From an uncultured Roseibium sp. (lineage in GTDB: Bacteria; Pseudomonadota; Alphaproteobacteria; Rhizobiales; Stappiaceae), in contig NZ_CANMFD010000001.1 of the NCBI RefSeq assembly GCF_947496995.1, forward strand, positions 306,692 to 370,691: a stretch of DNA of 64,000 nt, read 5' to 3'. Shown piece after piece: positions 17,538-26,554 of the stretch; position 1 is the stretch's first letter, and the number at the start of each line of letters is the position of its first letter. The notes below the pieces were generated by a model. It ran no database searches, was not told the origin of the DNA, and saw nothing but the letters and a program-made list of their open reading frames with translations. Made by a program: the position numbers and the translations under genes.

Positions 17538-19139
17538 ATGGATCTCTTTTTACATTATGTCAGCCAGCCATATCTGTTGACCGGCATTCTTTACACCGTA
17601 CTCATCACCGTGTTCGGACTGGCCGGCGGAGCGGTGATGGGGATCGTGCTTGCCGCAATGCAGCTCAGCCGGTTCCGCTCACTGGCTGTTTTCGCACGCA
17701 TCTACGCGGTCATCTTCCGTGGGACGCCGCTGATATTGCAGATGATTTTCTGCTACAATGCGCTGCCGATGATCGGCATCAAGTTGACGGCCGTCGAAGC
17801 TGCCTGCCTGGCGCTCGCTCTCAACGAAGCCCCGTTCATCGCCGAAATCATCCGGGGCAATATTATCGGCGTGGACCGCGGTCAGACCAGCGCAGGACAG
17901 GCGCTCGGCATGACACCGATTGTCACCATGATCCGCGTTGTCATCCCCCAGGCCTTTCGTTCGATGGTTCCGGCCCTTGGTAACGAAGCCGTCAGCGCGC
18001 TGAAGAATTCGTCTCTCGCCTCGGTGGTCTCGGTTCAGGAACTCACGCTGCGCAGTACCCAGCTTGCCTCGGCAACATTCGATTTTTTCTCAATCTTCTT
18101 TGCCTCGGGCCTGATGTATCTCGTGCTGGCCGGCGCAATCGCGATCATTCAGATCATCGTCGAGATCATGCTGGATCTGGACCACCCGGAGCCAGGCGCC
18201 CGCTTCGCCCGGCTGTTGCCATGGTATCGCAGGCCGATACCCGTGGCCGGGGTGGAAGAAAAAGAAGAAGCGCCCGTCTGGACGCCGCTTCCCCCTGAAA
18301 CGCCAAAAGCCGCCCACCCGATCAACCGCCAAAAGCGCGCGCAGGCCATCGCCGCCAGCCGCCCGGCCGTGGAAATCGAAAATCTCAAGAAGAGCTACGA
18401 TGGCCGCACTGTGCTCGACGGGCTCGATCTCACCGTTCGCCTCGGCGAAGTCGTGGCTCTGCTCGGCCCCAGCGGATCCGGAAAAAGCACGTTGCTGCGC
18501 TGTATCAACCGTCTTGAACCGTGGGACAGCGGCACCATCCGCGTGATCGGCCGCCAACTCGGTGTAGACGAATACGGCCGTGCCCTGTCTCCCCGTTCAA
18601 TCGCCAATGCGCGTGCTGCGGTCGGTGTCGGCATGGTCTTTCAGAACTTCAATCTCTTCGCTCACATGACCGCACGGGAGAATATTGCCGGCCCCTTGCG
18701 CTGGGTTCAACGCGTTTCCGCCAAGGAAGCCGGCCGGCAGGCGGATGAACTGCTGGAACGCGTGGGGCTTGCTCACCGGGCCGATGCGCTCCCCCGCCAC
18801 ATGTCCGGCGGCCAGCAGCAACGGGTCGCGATCGCCCGTGCACTCGCGCCCAACCCCGCGGTCCTGCTGCTTGACGAGCCAACCTCCGCCCTGGATCCGG
18901 AACTGGTCAATGAAGTGCTGGAAGTCATCCGACGTCTCGCCGTTGAGGACGGTCTGACCATGCTGATTTCGACGCACCAGATCAGCTTTGCGAAAGACGT
19001 CGCCGACCGGGCCATCTTCCTGGCGGACGGATCGATTGTTGAAGAAGGCCCGGCGCAGGAAATGTTGACCCGACCCGGTAATCCACGAACGCGCCAGTTC
19101 CTGCAGGTCATGAAGGACGATTCCACTCAGCTCGTCTGA
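17538..19139 (+). CDS. Fused amino-acid-type ABC transporter permease/ATP-binding protein
   Basis: Start taken at ATG 17538 (MDLFLHYVSQPYLL); the frame is open from 17418 but that portion overlaps the end of the binding-protein gene. The 533-residue product joins a HisM-type permease (residues 1-220, about five membrane segments, EAA-like loop GQTSAGQALGMTPIVTMIRVVIPQA split over 115-140) to a GlnQ-type ATPase (residues about 275-533). The ATPase has Walker A LLGPSGSGKSTLLR, signature HMSGGQQQRVAIAR and Walker B VLLLDEPTSALD. A proline- and glutamate-rich linker connects them. With only one permease chain, the importer would be a homodimer of this fusion plus the binding protein. Confidence 0.92.
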   Translation: MDLFLHYVSQPYLLTGILYTVLITVFGLAGGAVMGIVLAAMQLSRFRSLAVFARIYAVIFRGTPLILQMIFCYNALPMIGIKLTAVEAACLALALNEAPFIAEIIRGNIIGVDRGQTSAGQALGMTPIVTMIRVVIPQAFRSMVPALGNEAVSALKNSSLASVVSVQELTLRSTQLASATFDFFSIFFASGLMYLVLAGAIAIIQIIVEIMLDLDHPEPGARFARLLPWYRRPIPVAGVEEKEEAPVWTPLPPETPKAAHPINRQKRAQAIAASRPAVEIENLKKSYDGRTVLDGLDLTVRLGEVVALLGPSGSGKSTLLRCINRLEPWDSGTIRVIGRQLGVDEYGRALSPRSIANARAAVGVGMVFQNFNLFAHMTARENIAGPLRWVQRVSAKEAGRQADELLERVGLAHRADALPRHMSGGQQQRVAIARALAPNPAVLLLDEPTSALDPELVNEVLEVIRRLAVEDGLTMLISTHQISFAKDVADRAIFLADGSIVEEGPAQEMLTRPGNPRTRQFLQVMKDDSTQLV

Positions 19140-19164
19140 CCTCTTCACTTCAAGCTGCCAGAAA

Positions 19165-19196
19165 CCGAACCAGCCAGACACCGAACCAGCCAGACA
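19165..19196 (+). repeat. Two tandem 16-bp direct repeats
   Basis: The unit CCGAACCAGCCAGACA occurs twice head to tail (19165-19180 and 19181-19196), followed by a third partial ACCAGCCAG copy. It sits in the gap between the ABC fusion and FmdA genes. It may be simple slippage; a regulatory role is not shown. Confidence 0.75.
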
Positions 19197-19271
19197 CCAG
19201 ACCAGCCAGCGCCGGCCGCTTCCGCTTCTTTGCACGCCAGCCAGTCGTGGCCCGATTTTTTGGAGAAACTG

Positions 19272-20513
19272 ATGAAACACCACAACCTCCCCGTATCGCC
19301 TGAAACCGTCCACTGGGGTTATTTCAGCAAAGCGGTGCAGCCGGCCATCACGGTCAGATCGGGAGACCGGGCAACCATAGAAACACTGACCCACCACGCA
19401 AACGACGATTATGAGCGCATGATTCAGGGCGATCCTGCGGCCGAAGCCATCTTCCATTGGACGAAGGAACAGAAAACGATATCCCGCCGTGGATCCGGTC
19501 CAACGGAAGGCCCGTTCAAACTCGGTGCCGGAGAGGGAATTGGCGTTCACCTGATGACAGGACCGGTGGCCGTGGAAGGCGCGGAACCTGGAGATGTGCT
19601 CGAGGTTCGGATCCTTGACGTACGCCCCCGTCCGAGCCAGAGCGCCTGCTATTGCGGACGCTGTTTCGGCTCCAATGCCGCCGCTTCCTGGGGCTTTCAC
19701 TATCATGACCTGATCGAAGAGCCCAAACCCCGCGAAGTCGTGACGATCTTTGAACTCGATACGGCAGGCGAGCCTTATGCAAAGGCGGTCTACAACTACG
19801 TATGGACCCCGCAAACGGATCCGGACGGCGTCATCCACTCAACGATTGATTATCCGGGTGTAAGGGTCGATCACAATCTGGTCACCAAGCGGGAAAACAT
19901 CCTTCAGGATATAAGGGTGCCAGCGCGCCTTCATTTCGGCACCATGGGTCTTGCCCCGTCCGAAGAAGACTTCGTCAGTTCCATTCCCCCATCCTACAGC
20001 GGTGGCAACATTGACGACTGGCGCATCGGCCGTGGCGCGCGAATGTACTATCCGGTCGCCGTGGATGGCGCTTACTTCTCGGTCGGCGATCCCCATGCCG
20101 CTCAGGGCGACAGCGAACTTGGCGGGACCGCGATTGAAACCTCATTGACTGGGGATTTCGAATTCATCCTTCACAAGAAGAATGATCTGGGCGGAACCGT
20201 GCTTGAGGGGCTCGATCACCCGATGCTGGAAACCGACGAGCAATGGTCCGTTTACGGTTTTACCTACCCCAACTACCTTGAAGCCCTGGGCAAGGACGCT
20301 CAAACGACCATTGCCCATCATTCCAGCGTCGACAAGGCAATGCGCGATGCTTTCCGCAAGATGCGCCGGTTCCTGATGACCGCCCACAACATGAGTGAAG
20401 ACGAAGCAATTGCGCTGATGTCCGTTGCCGCGGATTTCGGCGTCACTCAAGTCGTTGACGCCAACTGGGGAGTGCATGGCTCGATCCGGAAGAACATCTT
20501 CAAATGTTATTGA
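19272..20513 (+). CDS. fmdA: Acetamidase/formamidase family hydrolase (stand-alone FmdA)
   Basis: Start taken at ATG 19272 (MKHHNLPVSPETVHWGYFSK), preceded by GGAG with six-base spacing; a TTG at 19230 would add 14 non-family residues. The 413-residue protein has the family landmarks TVHWGYFSK, GAGEGIGVHLMTGP, GAEPGDVLEVRI, SGGNIDDWR and SVGDPHAAQGDSE, and ends DANWGVHGSIRKNIF. Family enzymes hydrolyse formamide, acetamide or short-chain amides to ammonia and acid in the cytoplasm. It lies 132 bp after the ABC fusion, and its stop nearly touches the start of the AraC-FmdA fusion, indicating translational coupling. Confidence 0.93.
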   Translation: MKHHNLPVSPETVHWGYFSKAVQPAITVRSGDRATIETLTHHANDDYERMIQGDPAAEAIFHWTKEQKTISRRGSGPTEGPFKLGAGEGIGVHLMTGPVAVEGAEPGDVLEVRILDVRPRPSQSACYCGRCFGSNAAASWGFHYHDLIEEPKPREVVTIFELDTAGEPYAKAVYNYVWTPQTDPDGVIHSTIDYPGVRVDHNLVTKRENILQDIRVPARLHFGTMGLAPSEEDFVSSIPPSYSGGNIDDWRIGRGARMYYPVAVDGAYFSVGDPHAAQGDSELGGTAIETSLTGDFEFILHKKNDLGGTVLEGLDHPMLETDEQWSVYGFTYPNYLEALGKDAQTTIAHHSSVDKAMRDAFRKMRRFLMTAHNMSEDEAIALMSVAADFGVTQVVDANWGVHGSIRKNIFKCY

Positions 20514-20521
20514 GGACAGGG

Positions 20522-22909
20522 ATGGCATTCCTCTCTTCGCAGGTGCAATATCAAACGGTCGGCGCCTTCTCGATGCCGACCGGCGCCGTGGAACAAGGAA
20601 TGAACATCAAGCAGTTTATCAGTGAATCCTATCCGCAGGATGCGCGAGGAGATGCCTGGAGCGAATTGCTTGCGGGATTGCATTTGCGTTCGAATTCGCA
20701 AAACGAAAACTTCGCTTCGTTCGCCGTCGCCGCAGTTCGGGGGCAAGCAGACGGCATCCTCATCGGCCATCTGGTTGCAGACGCTCAAACCCTGACCCCG
20801 ATTTCACAGAGGGACCGTACGCTGATTGCCCTGATCTCTCTTGATGAAGAGATCGAGATCACGGCAGAAAACGTCAACTTGACGATAGCCCCGAACGAAC
20901 TCGCCATTTTACCCACGGACAAGTCCTGGGAAACCTGCTTGCCGAGAAGCACGCGCCTCGTTGTCGTCTGCATGTCGGAAACGGCCCTTCAGGCCCAACG
21001 TTTCGGTTTGTCGCCAGTCGTGACACCGCTGCTGTTTCCGGCCAGGGGATTGGCCAGTGTCTTCATCCGCTCCGTGGCCAGTGCGGCAGATGAGCTTGAC
21101 ACCCTGACCTCTTTGGAGTGGCAATCCGTGGAACAGGTCATAGCGGACCTCTATCTGACCATGATTGTCTCCGCCGTGCCGTCCGAGACCGGCGTCAACT
21201 CAACTCAGGCCGCCCTGTTCAGCCGGCTCGCCCTGTCAATCGAACACCACCTCTCCGATCCTGACCTGTCCGCCGGTCGCGTCGCACGGCAAGAAGGGAT
21301 CTCCGAACGCTACCTTCAAAAGCTGTTTGAGCAGAATGGCGAGAGCTTTACCCATTACCTGCGCGAACGCCGCCTCCAAAGGGCCAGGATGGCGCTTGTT
21401 GCGCCGGATGAGTTGCGGATGCCGGTGGCTGAAGTTGCCTATAGTTGCGGCTTTTCGGATGCCGCTAATTTCAACCGCCTGTTCAAGGAACGGTTTGGGT
21501 TGCCACCCGGCGCCTTTCGCACGCATCACGTAAAGAACCTTACGGAAACGGCCAGCGCAGAACAGCGCGGCTGGCCGCTCAAAGCCCTCAACAACCGAAA
21601 GGCGAAAAAGCGCAGCGCGATTGACGGCGCCGCTTCGGAAGTCTCCCAGCTGAAAGACAGCCGTGAGGCCGATGGCACTCATCACCACCTGTCCGCAAGT
21701 GCAAAGACGGTTCACTGGGGTTATTTCAGCCGGTCGTTGCCGCCTGTCCTGGAAATTTCCTCCGGGGATACCGTTGAAATCGAAACACTGACCCAACACG
21801 CTTCAGATGCGCCGGATCTCATGATCAAGGGAGATTCGGCTGCCGAAGATATTTTTTACTGGGATGGCGAAACGAAGCATGTTGATCGCCGCGGCGCCGG
21901 CCCGATCGATGCCTCGATCTTTGGTCGCGGCGCTGGTGAAGGCTTTGGCGTCCATGTCTGCACCGGGCCGATATTCGTCAACGGTGCGGAACCGGGCGAT
22001 GTTCTTGAAGTGCGCATCGACGACATGATACCGCGTTCAAGTCGCAATCCGGAATACGACGGAAGGTATTTCGGTAGCTCGGTCTCTGCATGGTGGGGCT
22101 ATCAATACGGCGAACTGCTGCAGGAACCGAAGCCGCGGGAAAATGTCGTGATCTTCGAGATTTTTCCCGATGATGACGGCTTCGGATACGCAAAGGCGCA
22201 TTATTCGTTCCGCTGGCAAACCCAGACAGATCCTTTTGGCGTCGAACACAAGACCTACGATTACCCGGGCGTGCCTGTTGATCCGGCAAAAATTCAGCCG
22301 CTGCTTCCGGCCATGCACGACCTGCGCATTCCCCTGCGTCCCCATTTCGGTGTGATCGCGGTCGCGCCGCGCGAGGCAGACCCGGTGGATTCGGTGCCGC
22401 CGGCCTATTTCGGCGGCAACATTGACAATTGGCGCCTGGGCAAGGGGGCATCGGTCTACCTGCCCGTGTCGGTGCCGGGCGCGCTCCTGTCGATCGGCGA
22501 CCCCCATGCAGCGCAAGGCGATGGCGAGGTTTCCGGAACCGCCATCGAGTGCTCCATGACCGGGCGCATCACCGTGACCGTACACAAGAAGGGCGGGCGA
22601 TTTTCCGACCTCACCTATCCGTTGATCGAAACGCCGGAGGAATGGATCCTGACCGGGTTCAGCCATCCCAACTACCTCGCGGAATTCGGTCCCAAGGGGC
22701 AGGGAGAGGTTTACATGCAATCTTCCCTGGACCTGGCAATGAAGGACGCGTTCCGCAAAACTCGCCGGTTTCTCATGGGGGCATATGGTTTGAACGAAGA
22801 CGATGCCATCACGCTCATGAGTGCAGCAGTTGATTTTGGCGTCACTCAGGTCGTGGACGGAAACTGGGGTGTCCACGCCATTGTAAGGAAGTCGATTTTC
22901 TCGGAATAG
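20522..22909 (+). CDS. AraC-family regulator fused to a second acetamidase/formamidase domain
   Basis: A single uninterrupted frame of about 795 residues. The start at ATG 20522 has a good ribosome binding site (GAGG, six bases upstream) overlapping the FmdA stop; an ATG at 20504 is also open. Residues about 20-190 form an AraC-binding-like sensory domain. Residues about 236-333 are a complete AraC DNA-binding domain with both helix-turn-helices (SAGRVARQEGISERYLQKL; VAEVAYSCGFSDAANFNRLF then KERFGLPPGAFR). A basic linker of about 60 residues follows. Residues about 398-795 are a full FmdA domain with TVHWGYFSR, FGGNIDNWR and SIGDPHAAQGDGE, clearly paralogous to the preceding stand-alone enzyme. 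This AraC-enzyme fusion is very unusual. It may be an active amidase that also binds DNA, or a regulator using FmdA as ligand sensor. Confidence 0.93.
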   Translation: MAFLSSQVQYQTVGAFSMPTGAVEQGMNIKQFISESYPQDARGDAWSELLAGLHLRSNSQNENFASFAVAAVRGQADGILIGHLVADAQTLTPISQRDRTLIALISLDEEIEITAENVNLTIAPNELAILPTDKSWETCLPRSTRLVVVCMSETALQAQRFGLSPVVTPLLFPARGLASVFIRSVASAADELDTLTSLEWQSVEQVIADLYLTMIVSAVPSETGVNSTQAALFSRLALSIEHHLSDPDLSAGRVARQEGISERYLQKLFEQNGESFTHYLRERRLQRARMALVAPDELRMPVAEVAYSCGFSDAANFNRLFKERFGLPPGAFRTHHVKNLTETASAEQRGWPLKALNNRKAKKRSAIDGAASEVSQLKDSREADGTHHHLSASAKTVHWGYFSRSLPPVLEISSGDTVEIETLTQHASDAPDLMIKGDSAAEDIFYWDGETKHVDRRGAGPIDASIFGRGAGEGFGVHVCTGPIFVNGAEPGDVLEVRIDDMIPRSSRNPEYDGRYFGSSVSAWWGYQYGELLQEPKPRENVVIFEIFPDDDGFGYAKAHYSFRWQTQTDPFGVEHKTYDYPGVPVDPAKIQPLLPAMHDLRIPLRPHFGVIAVAPREADPVDSVPPAYFGGNIDNWRLGKGASVYLPVSVPGALLSIGDPHAAQGDGEVSGTAIECSMTGRITVTVHKKGGRFSDLTYPLIETPEEWILTGFSHPNYLAEFGPKGQGEVYMQSSLDLAMKDAFRKTRRFLMGAYGLNEDDAITLMSAAVDFGVTQVVDGNWGVHAIVRKSIFSE

Positions 22910-23412
22910 CTGGAATGTTTCGCGTAAGCGCGCTGACCCCAACCGGAGGGCATGTTGCAAGTTTAAATGCTGACGTGCTTCCCGGAAATTCCGGCCCGGG
23001 GCGATCCAAAGACGGAGAGCACTTCATGTTGGGACCAGACTAACCTCAAAACGCGAAATTTTCAGGGGAGCACGTCAGGAGACTTCAGTCTCGGACGGGG
23101 TCGACGACCGCCGCCTCGTCTGCGAAACGATCGCAGCCACAAGGGCAGGGCGCGACGTCCGAAACATCTTCTTCTTACACCTGAACAAGCGCTACGCCCG
23201 TGATGGCGAGATTGATCCAGGGGGACTTCTCACTTGTGCCGACGAAACCATTCGGATGAAAGCCCTTGAACTTATTTGTTGCGCCTTTCACGTTAAGATC
23301 AGGCTGATGTTAATTGTAGAAATGGGTTGGACTTTCTCGCATAAATGATGAAATAATAATATTTATAATCTATGATTGTATTCTCAAGAATCTGACATAT
23401 TGAGGTTTTCCC
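22910..23412. other. Gap at the left edge of the AT-rich island
   Basis: This 503-bp stretch has no supported gene. It begins GC-rich like the FmdA genes and turns strongly AT-rich after about 23270, which marks the apparent edge of the accessory island. No attachment site, terminal repeat or transposase fragment was recognised. Confidence 0.5.
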
Positions 23413-23820
23413 ATGAACAAATATCATGCAACGCTGGTAGGCATCATGTTCGTTTTTTCCTTTGAGGACGTTTCAGCGCAAGAAACATTTGGATCCTTTG
23501 CCAGCAGTTCCGGGGGAATTGAAATAGATACTGGACTGAAGGAATTGGGAAATGGATTTATCACTCAAGAACTCAGTGTTTCAGTTGTTGGGCCCTCAAC
23601 GGAGACTATTAGGCCTCTGTATTACCTAGGAAAACCTTTGACCCTTTCACAGGCCTACTGCTTCACAGAGGGTTTCAAGGGAAAGCTGGATGGGCCTACC
23701 GATTACGCAGGTTTTGGAGCTGGCGGACCTAATAAGGAATGGGCTCTGGGAGCGAGGGTATTCGGTAACGAGGGGTCTGTTCTCAATGTTTGGGGAAGGT
23801 GTTACGTCTTTAACCCATGA
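23413..23820 (+). CDS. Small secreted hypothetical protein
   Basis: A 135-residue open frame with ATG at 23413 and a plausible signal peptide (MNKYHATLVGIMFVFSFEDVSA, then QETFGS). The mature part is about 113 residues, rich in glycine, serine and aromatic residues, with two cysteines (in AYCFTEG and GRCYVF) that could form a disulfide. No family was recognised. Base composition is clearly AT-richer than the genes to its left. It could be a periplasmic or exported protein of the island. The call rests on the signal peptide and intact frame only. Confidence 0.55.
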   Translation: MNKYHATLVGIMFVFSFEDVSAQETFGSFASSSGGIEIDTGLKELGNGFITQELSVSVVGPSTETIRPLYYLGKPLTLSQAYCFTEGFKGKLDGPTDYAGFGAGGPNKEWALGARVFGNEGSVLNVWGRCYVFNP

Positions 23821-24289
23821 GGTTCCCAAGCTCGTTAAAGTCACTATTGCGGACGATATCGCGTTAGTTACACAGCAAGATACATCCATCAGGCATATGG
23901 CTTCTTGTCGACTGGCCCAACAAATGCTTCGATGTTGACATGATGCAGGGTCATGCAATTGCTCTCGACCATGCTCGGCGGGCTGGGCAACAGCAGAGCC
24001 ATCCCCGACAGAAAGAGCAGACGGAAAGGTCCGCCAAGCGGTTGCAGGACCGCCGAGAGTCAACAGAAAAAGAGTAGTGTTCGCTGTATTGTGGGTCGAG
24101 GGCCTCGGTACCACTGGCTTCGCCATTTTGTCCGAGTTGGATCTTCTCCATTCAGTATGTTGACGGCTTCACGTGGATTTTTCAGAAGCACTATGAGTCT
24201 CTTGCAAAACATTCACGGTATCAACGATCTCACATGACACGGGTAGGGATCAAAGTCTTTGGATGTCTAGGGGGAGTGGTTGCTAAAAA
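23821..24289. other. Gap within the island, no supported gene
   Basis: This 469-bp region has several short overlapping frames, none with family features or a good ribosome binding site. One frame (23940-24077) encodes about 45 residues with a very charged, glutamine- and arginine-rich end and could be the tail of a decayed gene, but this is not firm enough to call. Confidence 0.4.
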
Positions 24290-26485
24290 ATGGCGAAACA
24301 AAAGGATCTCCGTAGTTGCCTTCAACTCATCGCGCCTGAATTACTGGAAGCTGAAATATGGTTACCAACGCTAGTTGCGATGGACAAAAATTGGCTATTC
24401 GAAAGCCTGCGGCGGGACTTACCCCAGGTTGGCGATTTGGCAGTACAAGAGATCACTCTTGGAAATGTGCAATTGGCAGTGAATTGGATCACGCTTGGCT
24501 TTTTTTGTAATCAGTCCATGGCACGAGAAGCGTTAACTTCATCGGGGACACTGCGCGCTTCTAAATACAAATTTCGGACAAATCAACTCTTAGACGTATT
24601 TGCCGCTCTGGAAGTGGTGGCCACAGAACTTTCACTTAATACTGACGATTTGCGCTACTTAAACTCTATGAAACTGTTGGCTGAGTTTGCTCCAGAAGTG
24701 GAAGACCTGGATCAGAGCCTCCGACGGTTCCTTAGGCGAAATGCCGATACAGCTTTGAAGTCTGTTATTGCGCGGGTAGACGCGCTTTTTATGATTTCGC
24801 ATGACGTCGACCAAGCTAAGAATAAGAATGCACTAAACTCATACAGTAAGGAGGAGTTGGCCGAGGGGGCATCATACATCATTCACTGCATCAACGAAGA
24901 GATTGGTATTTCAGACGCACACTTCGGCATGATGTTGGAGCGGAAAATTGCAAGAGGCCTTATCGACAAGATGATCCTTAAGGCTTGCAAGATACGTCAA
25001 GTATTCGAAGCTGAGATGCTTGTCGAGGCCTTTAACTATCGGTGTACGGTAACTGGTGGAAAAATCTCGATCTCTGCAAAAGACCCTGTTCTCGAGAAGA
25101 GCATCCGCCTTGGCTATGTTCAGAATGAGTTAGCTAGTATGAAAGGCCACCTTGAACGAGTGCAAGCCATCGAAGATGGAGCTCATTCAGTGTTCGCGAT
25201 TGCCGATGACTTTTTTGAAAACTTCCATGGGCAAGTCGTGCAACGTATCGAAGTGCCAGTGAGCCGATTCACGTTTAATATTCCAGATGTTCCTCCGATT
25301 CATGATTTATTTCAGAACAATTCGTTTACAATAGAGGAAGCGTTATACCTTCAAGAGTTGATTGATACTGAGCGTGTGACGTGGAAAGAACTAAAGGAAT
25401 TCGAATATCGCCCAGGATTGACCCTATTAGATTTCTCTAGGGTCCATCGACTTTTCTTGTTTATTTCACGTTTGGCAATGCGGCAGTTAACTCCGCTTCT
25501 AGAAAGTGATGCGGAACTTGCCTACAGGTCTTTGGTCCCAGTCTTTAAAATAAAAACTCTAAAACAGTTACTTGGATGGTGCGTTCAAAAAGAACACGTC
25601 GATGCCGTATTGGATTTTCTTTCTTGGGTTCCTGGTCATTCAGACTTTTTTGATCTGCAATATAAGCCCATTCTACACTGCAACGAGTACTGTCTCGTCC
25701 CGTTACATATCACCGGGATGACAAATTGGTACCGGAACATGGCCCGGAACGAGAACCAGAGGCTCATCAAAATGCTCGACACAGACGCTGCTGAGCGCTC
25801 TGTTGCAAGTGATTTACAGGGGGCTCGGTGCGAATTTGTAGCACAGGGGTTTGAAACGGTGCTTGAGGGGCAGCGAATTGAGATAGACGTCATCTGCCGT
25901 TTTGGAGGCTATCTCTTTCTATTTGAGTGCAAGCATCCGACTCTTCCCTGCAACGTTCATGAACTCAGAACCTCATACAAGCACATGCTTAAGGGCGCAC
26001 AACAGCTTGGTCGCCTAAAGAATCTTCTGAAAGCTCCAGATGTAGAAAAAGAACTTTACCGTCGCCTAGGCTGGGAGGTCGGCCCGTCGAACGAGATCGT
26101 TACGTGCATAGTGTCCGGAAACGGAATGTTTTCTGGTCTAAGAATAGAAGGTCACCCCGTGCGACGATTGCAGGAATTGTCCAATATGGTCCAAACAGGG
26201 GTCATCCGAACGATGATTGCGTCTATGGAGGTTGGCGATACTAATCAAACTATTGAAACGAGCGAATTAGTTGAAAGAAAATTATGGAATGATGAAAAAT
26301 TTACACCTGAATTCTTGAGAGAATATCTCAATGAGGACAAATTAACCAGAATGCTCTTTGAAAGTATGGTAGAATTCGAGCGAACTTACACTGTAGGTAG
26401 TCGCAAGTTGGCATTTTTGACCTATGCGCTTGATACACAGGCTTTCGCCGACACTGTTGCAATGCTTCCTGTTGCAAATGCTTAA
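24290..26485 (+). CDS. Unknown 731-residue protein with C-terminal PD-(D/E)XK nuclease-like signature
   Basis: An intact AT-rich frame of 731 residues. Most of it is not recognisable: residues 1-500 are largely helical, with no membrane segment or signal peptide. Near the C-terminus, residues 531-549 read EIDVICRFGGYLFLFECKH, which fits the core of the PD-(D/E)XK/NERD nuclease fold (Asp533, then Glu546-X-Lys548), preceded by GARCEFVAQGFETVL and followed by a helix-rich region. That core suggests binding or cutting of nucleic acid. It is alone on the plus strand of an island that also carries a toxin-antitoxin-like pair, so a defence role is possible but inferred. Alternative: a non-catalytic restriction-fold protein. 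Confidence 0.7.
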   Translation: MAKQKDLRSCLQLIAPELLEAEIWLPTLVAMDKNWLFESLRRDLPQVGDLAVQEITLGNVQLAVNWITLGFFCNQSMAREALTSSGTLRASKYKFRTNQLLDVFAALEVVATELSLNTDDLRYLNSMKLLAEFAPEVEDLDQSLRRFLRRNADTALKSVIARVDALFMISHDVDQAKNKNALNSYSKEELAEGASYIIHCINEEIGISDAHFGMMLERKIARGLIDKMILKACKIRQVFEAEMLVEAFNYRCTVTGGKISISAKDPVLEKSIRLGYVQNELASMKGHLERVQAIEDGAHSVFAIADDFFENFHGQVVQRIEVPVSRFTFNIPDVPPIHDLFQNNSFTIEEALYLQELIDTERVTWKELKEFEYRPGLTLLDFSRVHRLFLFISRLAMRQLTPLLESDAELAYRSLVPVFKIKTLKQLLGWCVQKEHVDAVLDFLSWVPGHSDFFDLQYKPILHCNEYCLVPLHITGMTNWYRNMARNENQRLIKMLDTDAAERSVASDLQGARCEFVAQGFETVLEGQRIEIDVICRFGGYLFLFECKHPTLPCNVHELRTSYKHMLKGAQQLGRLKNLLKAPDVEKELYRRLGWEVGPSNEIVTCIVSGNGMFSGLRIEGHPVRRLQELSNMVQTGVIRTMIASMEVGDTNQTIETSELVERKLWNDEKFTPEFLREYLNEDKLTRMLFESMVEFERTYTVGSRKLAFLTYALDTQAFADTVAMLPVANA

Positions 26486-26554
26486 TAGGCGAACAACTTT
26501 GACTTGACGCGGTATGTGTAGGAGCGTCGAGGTGTGCACCTTCGACTAATCCAA

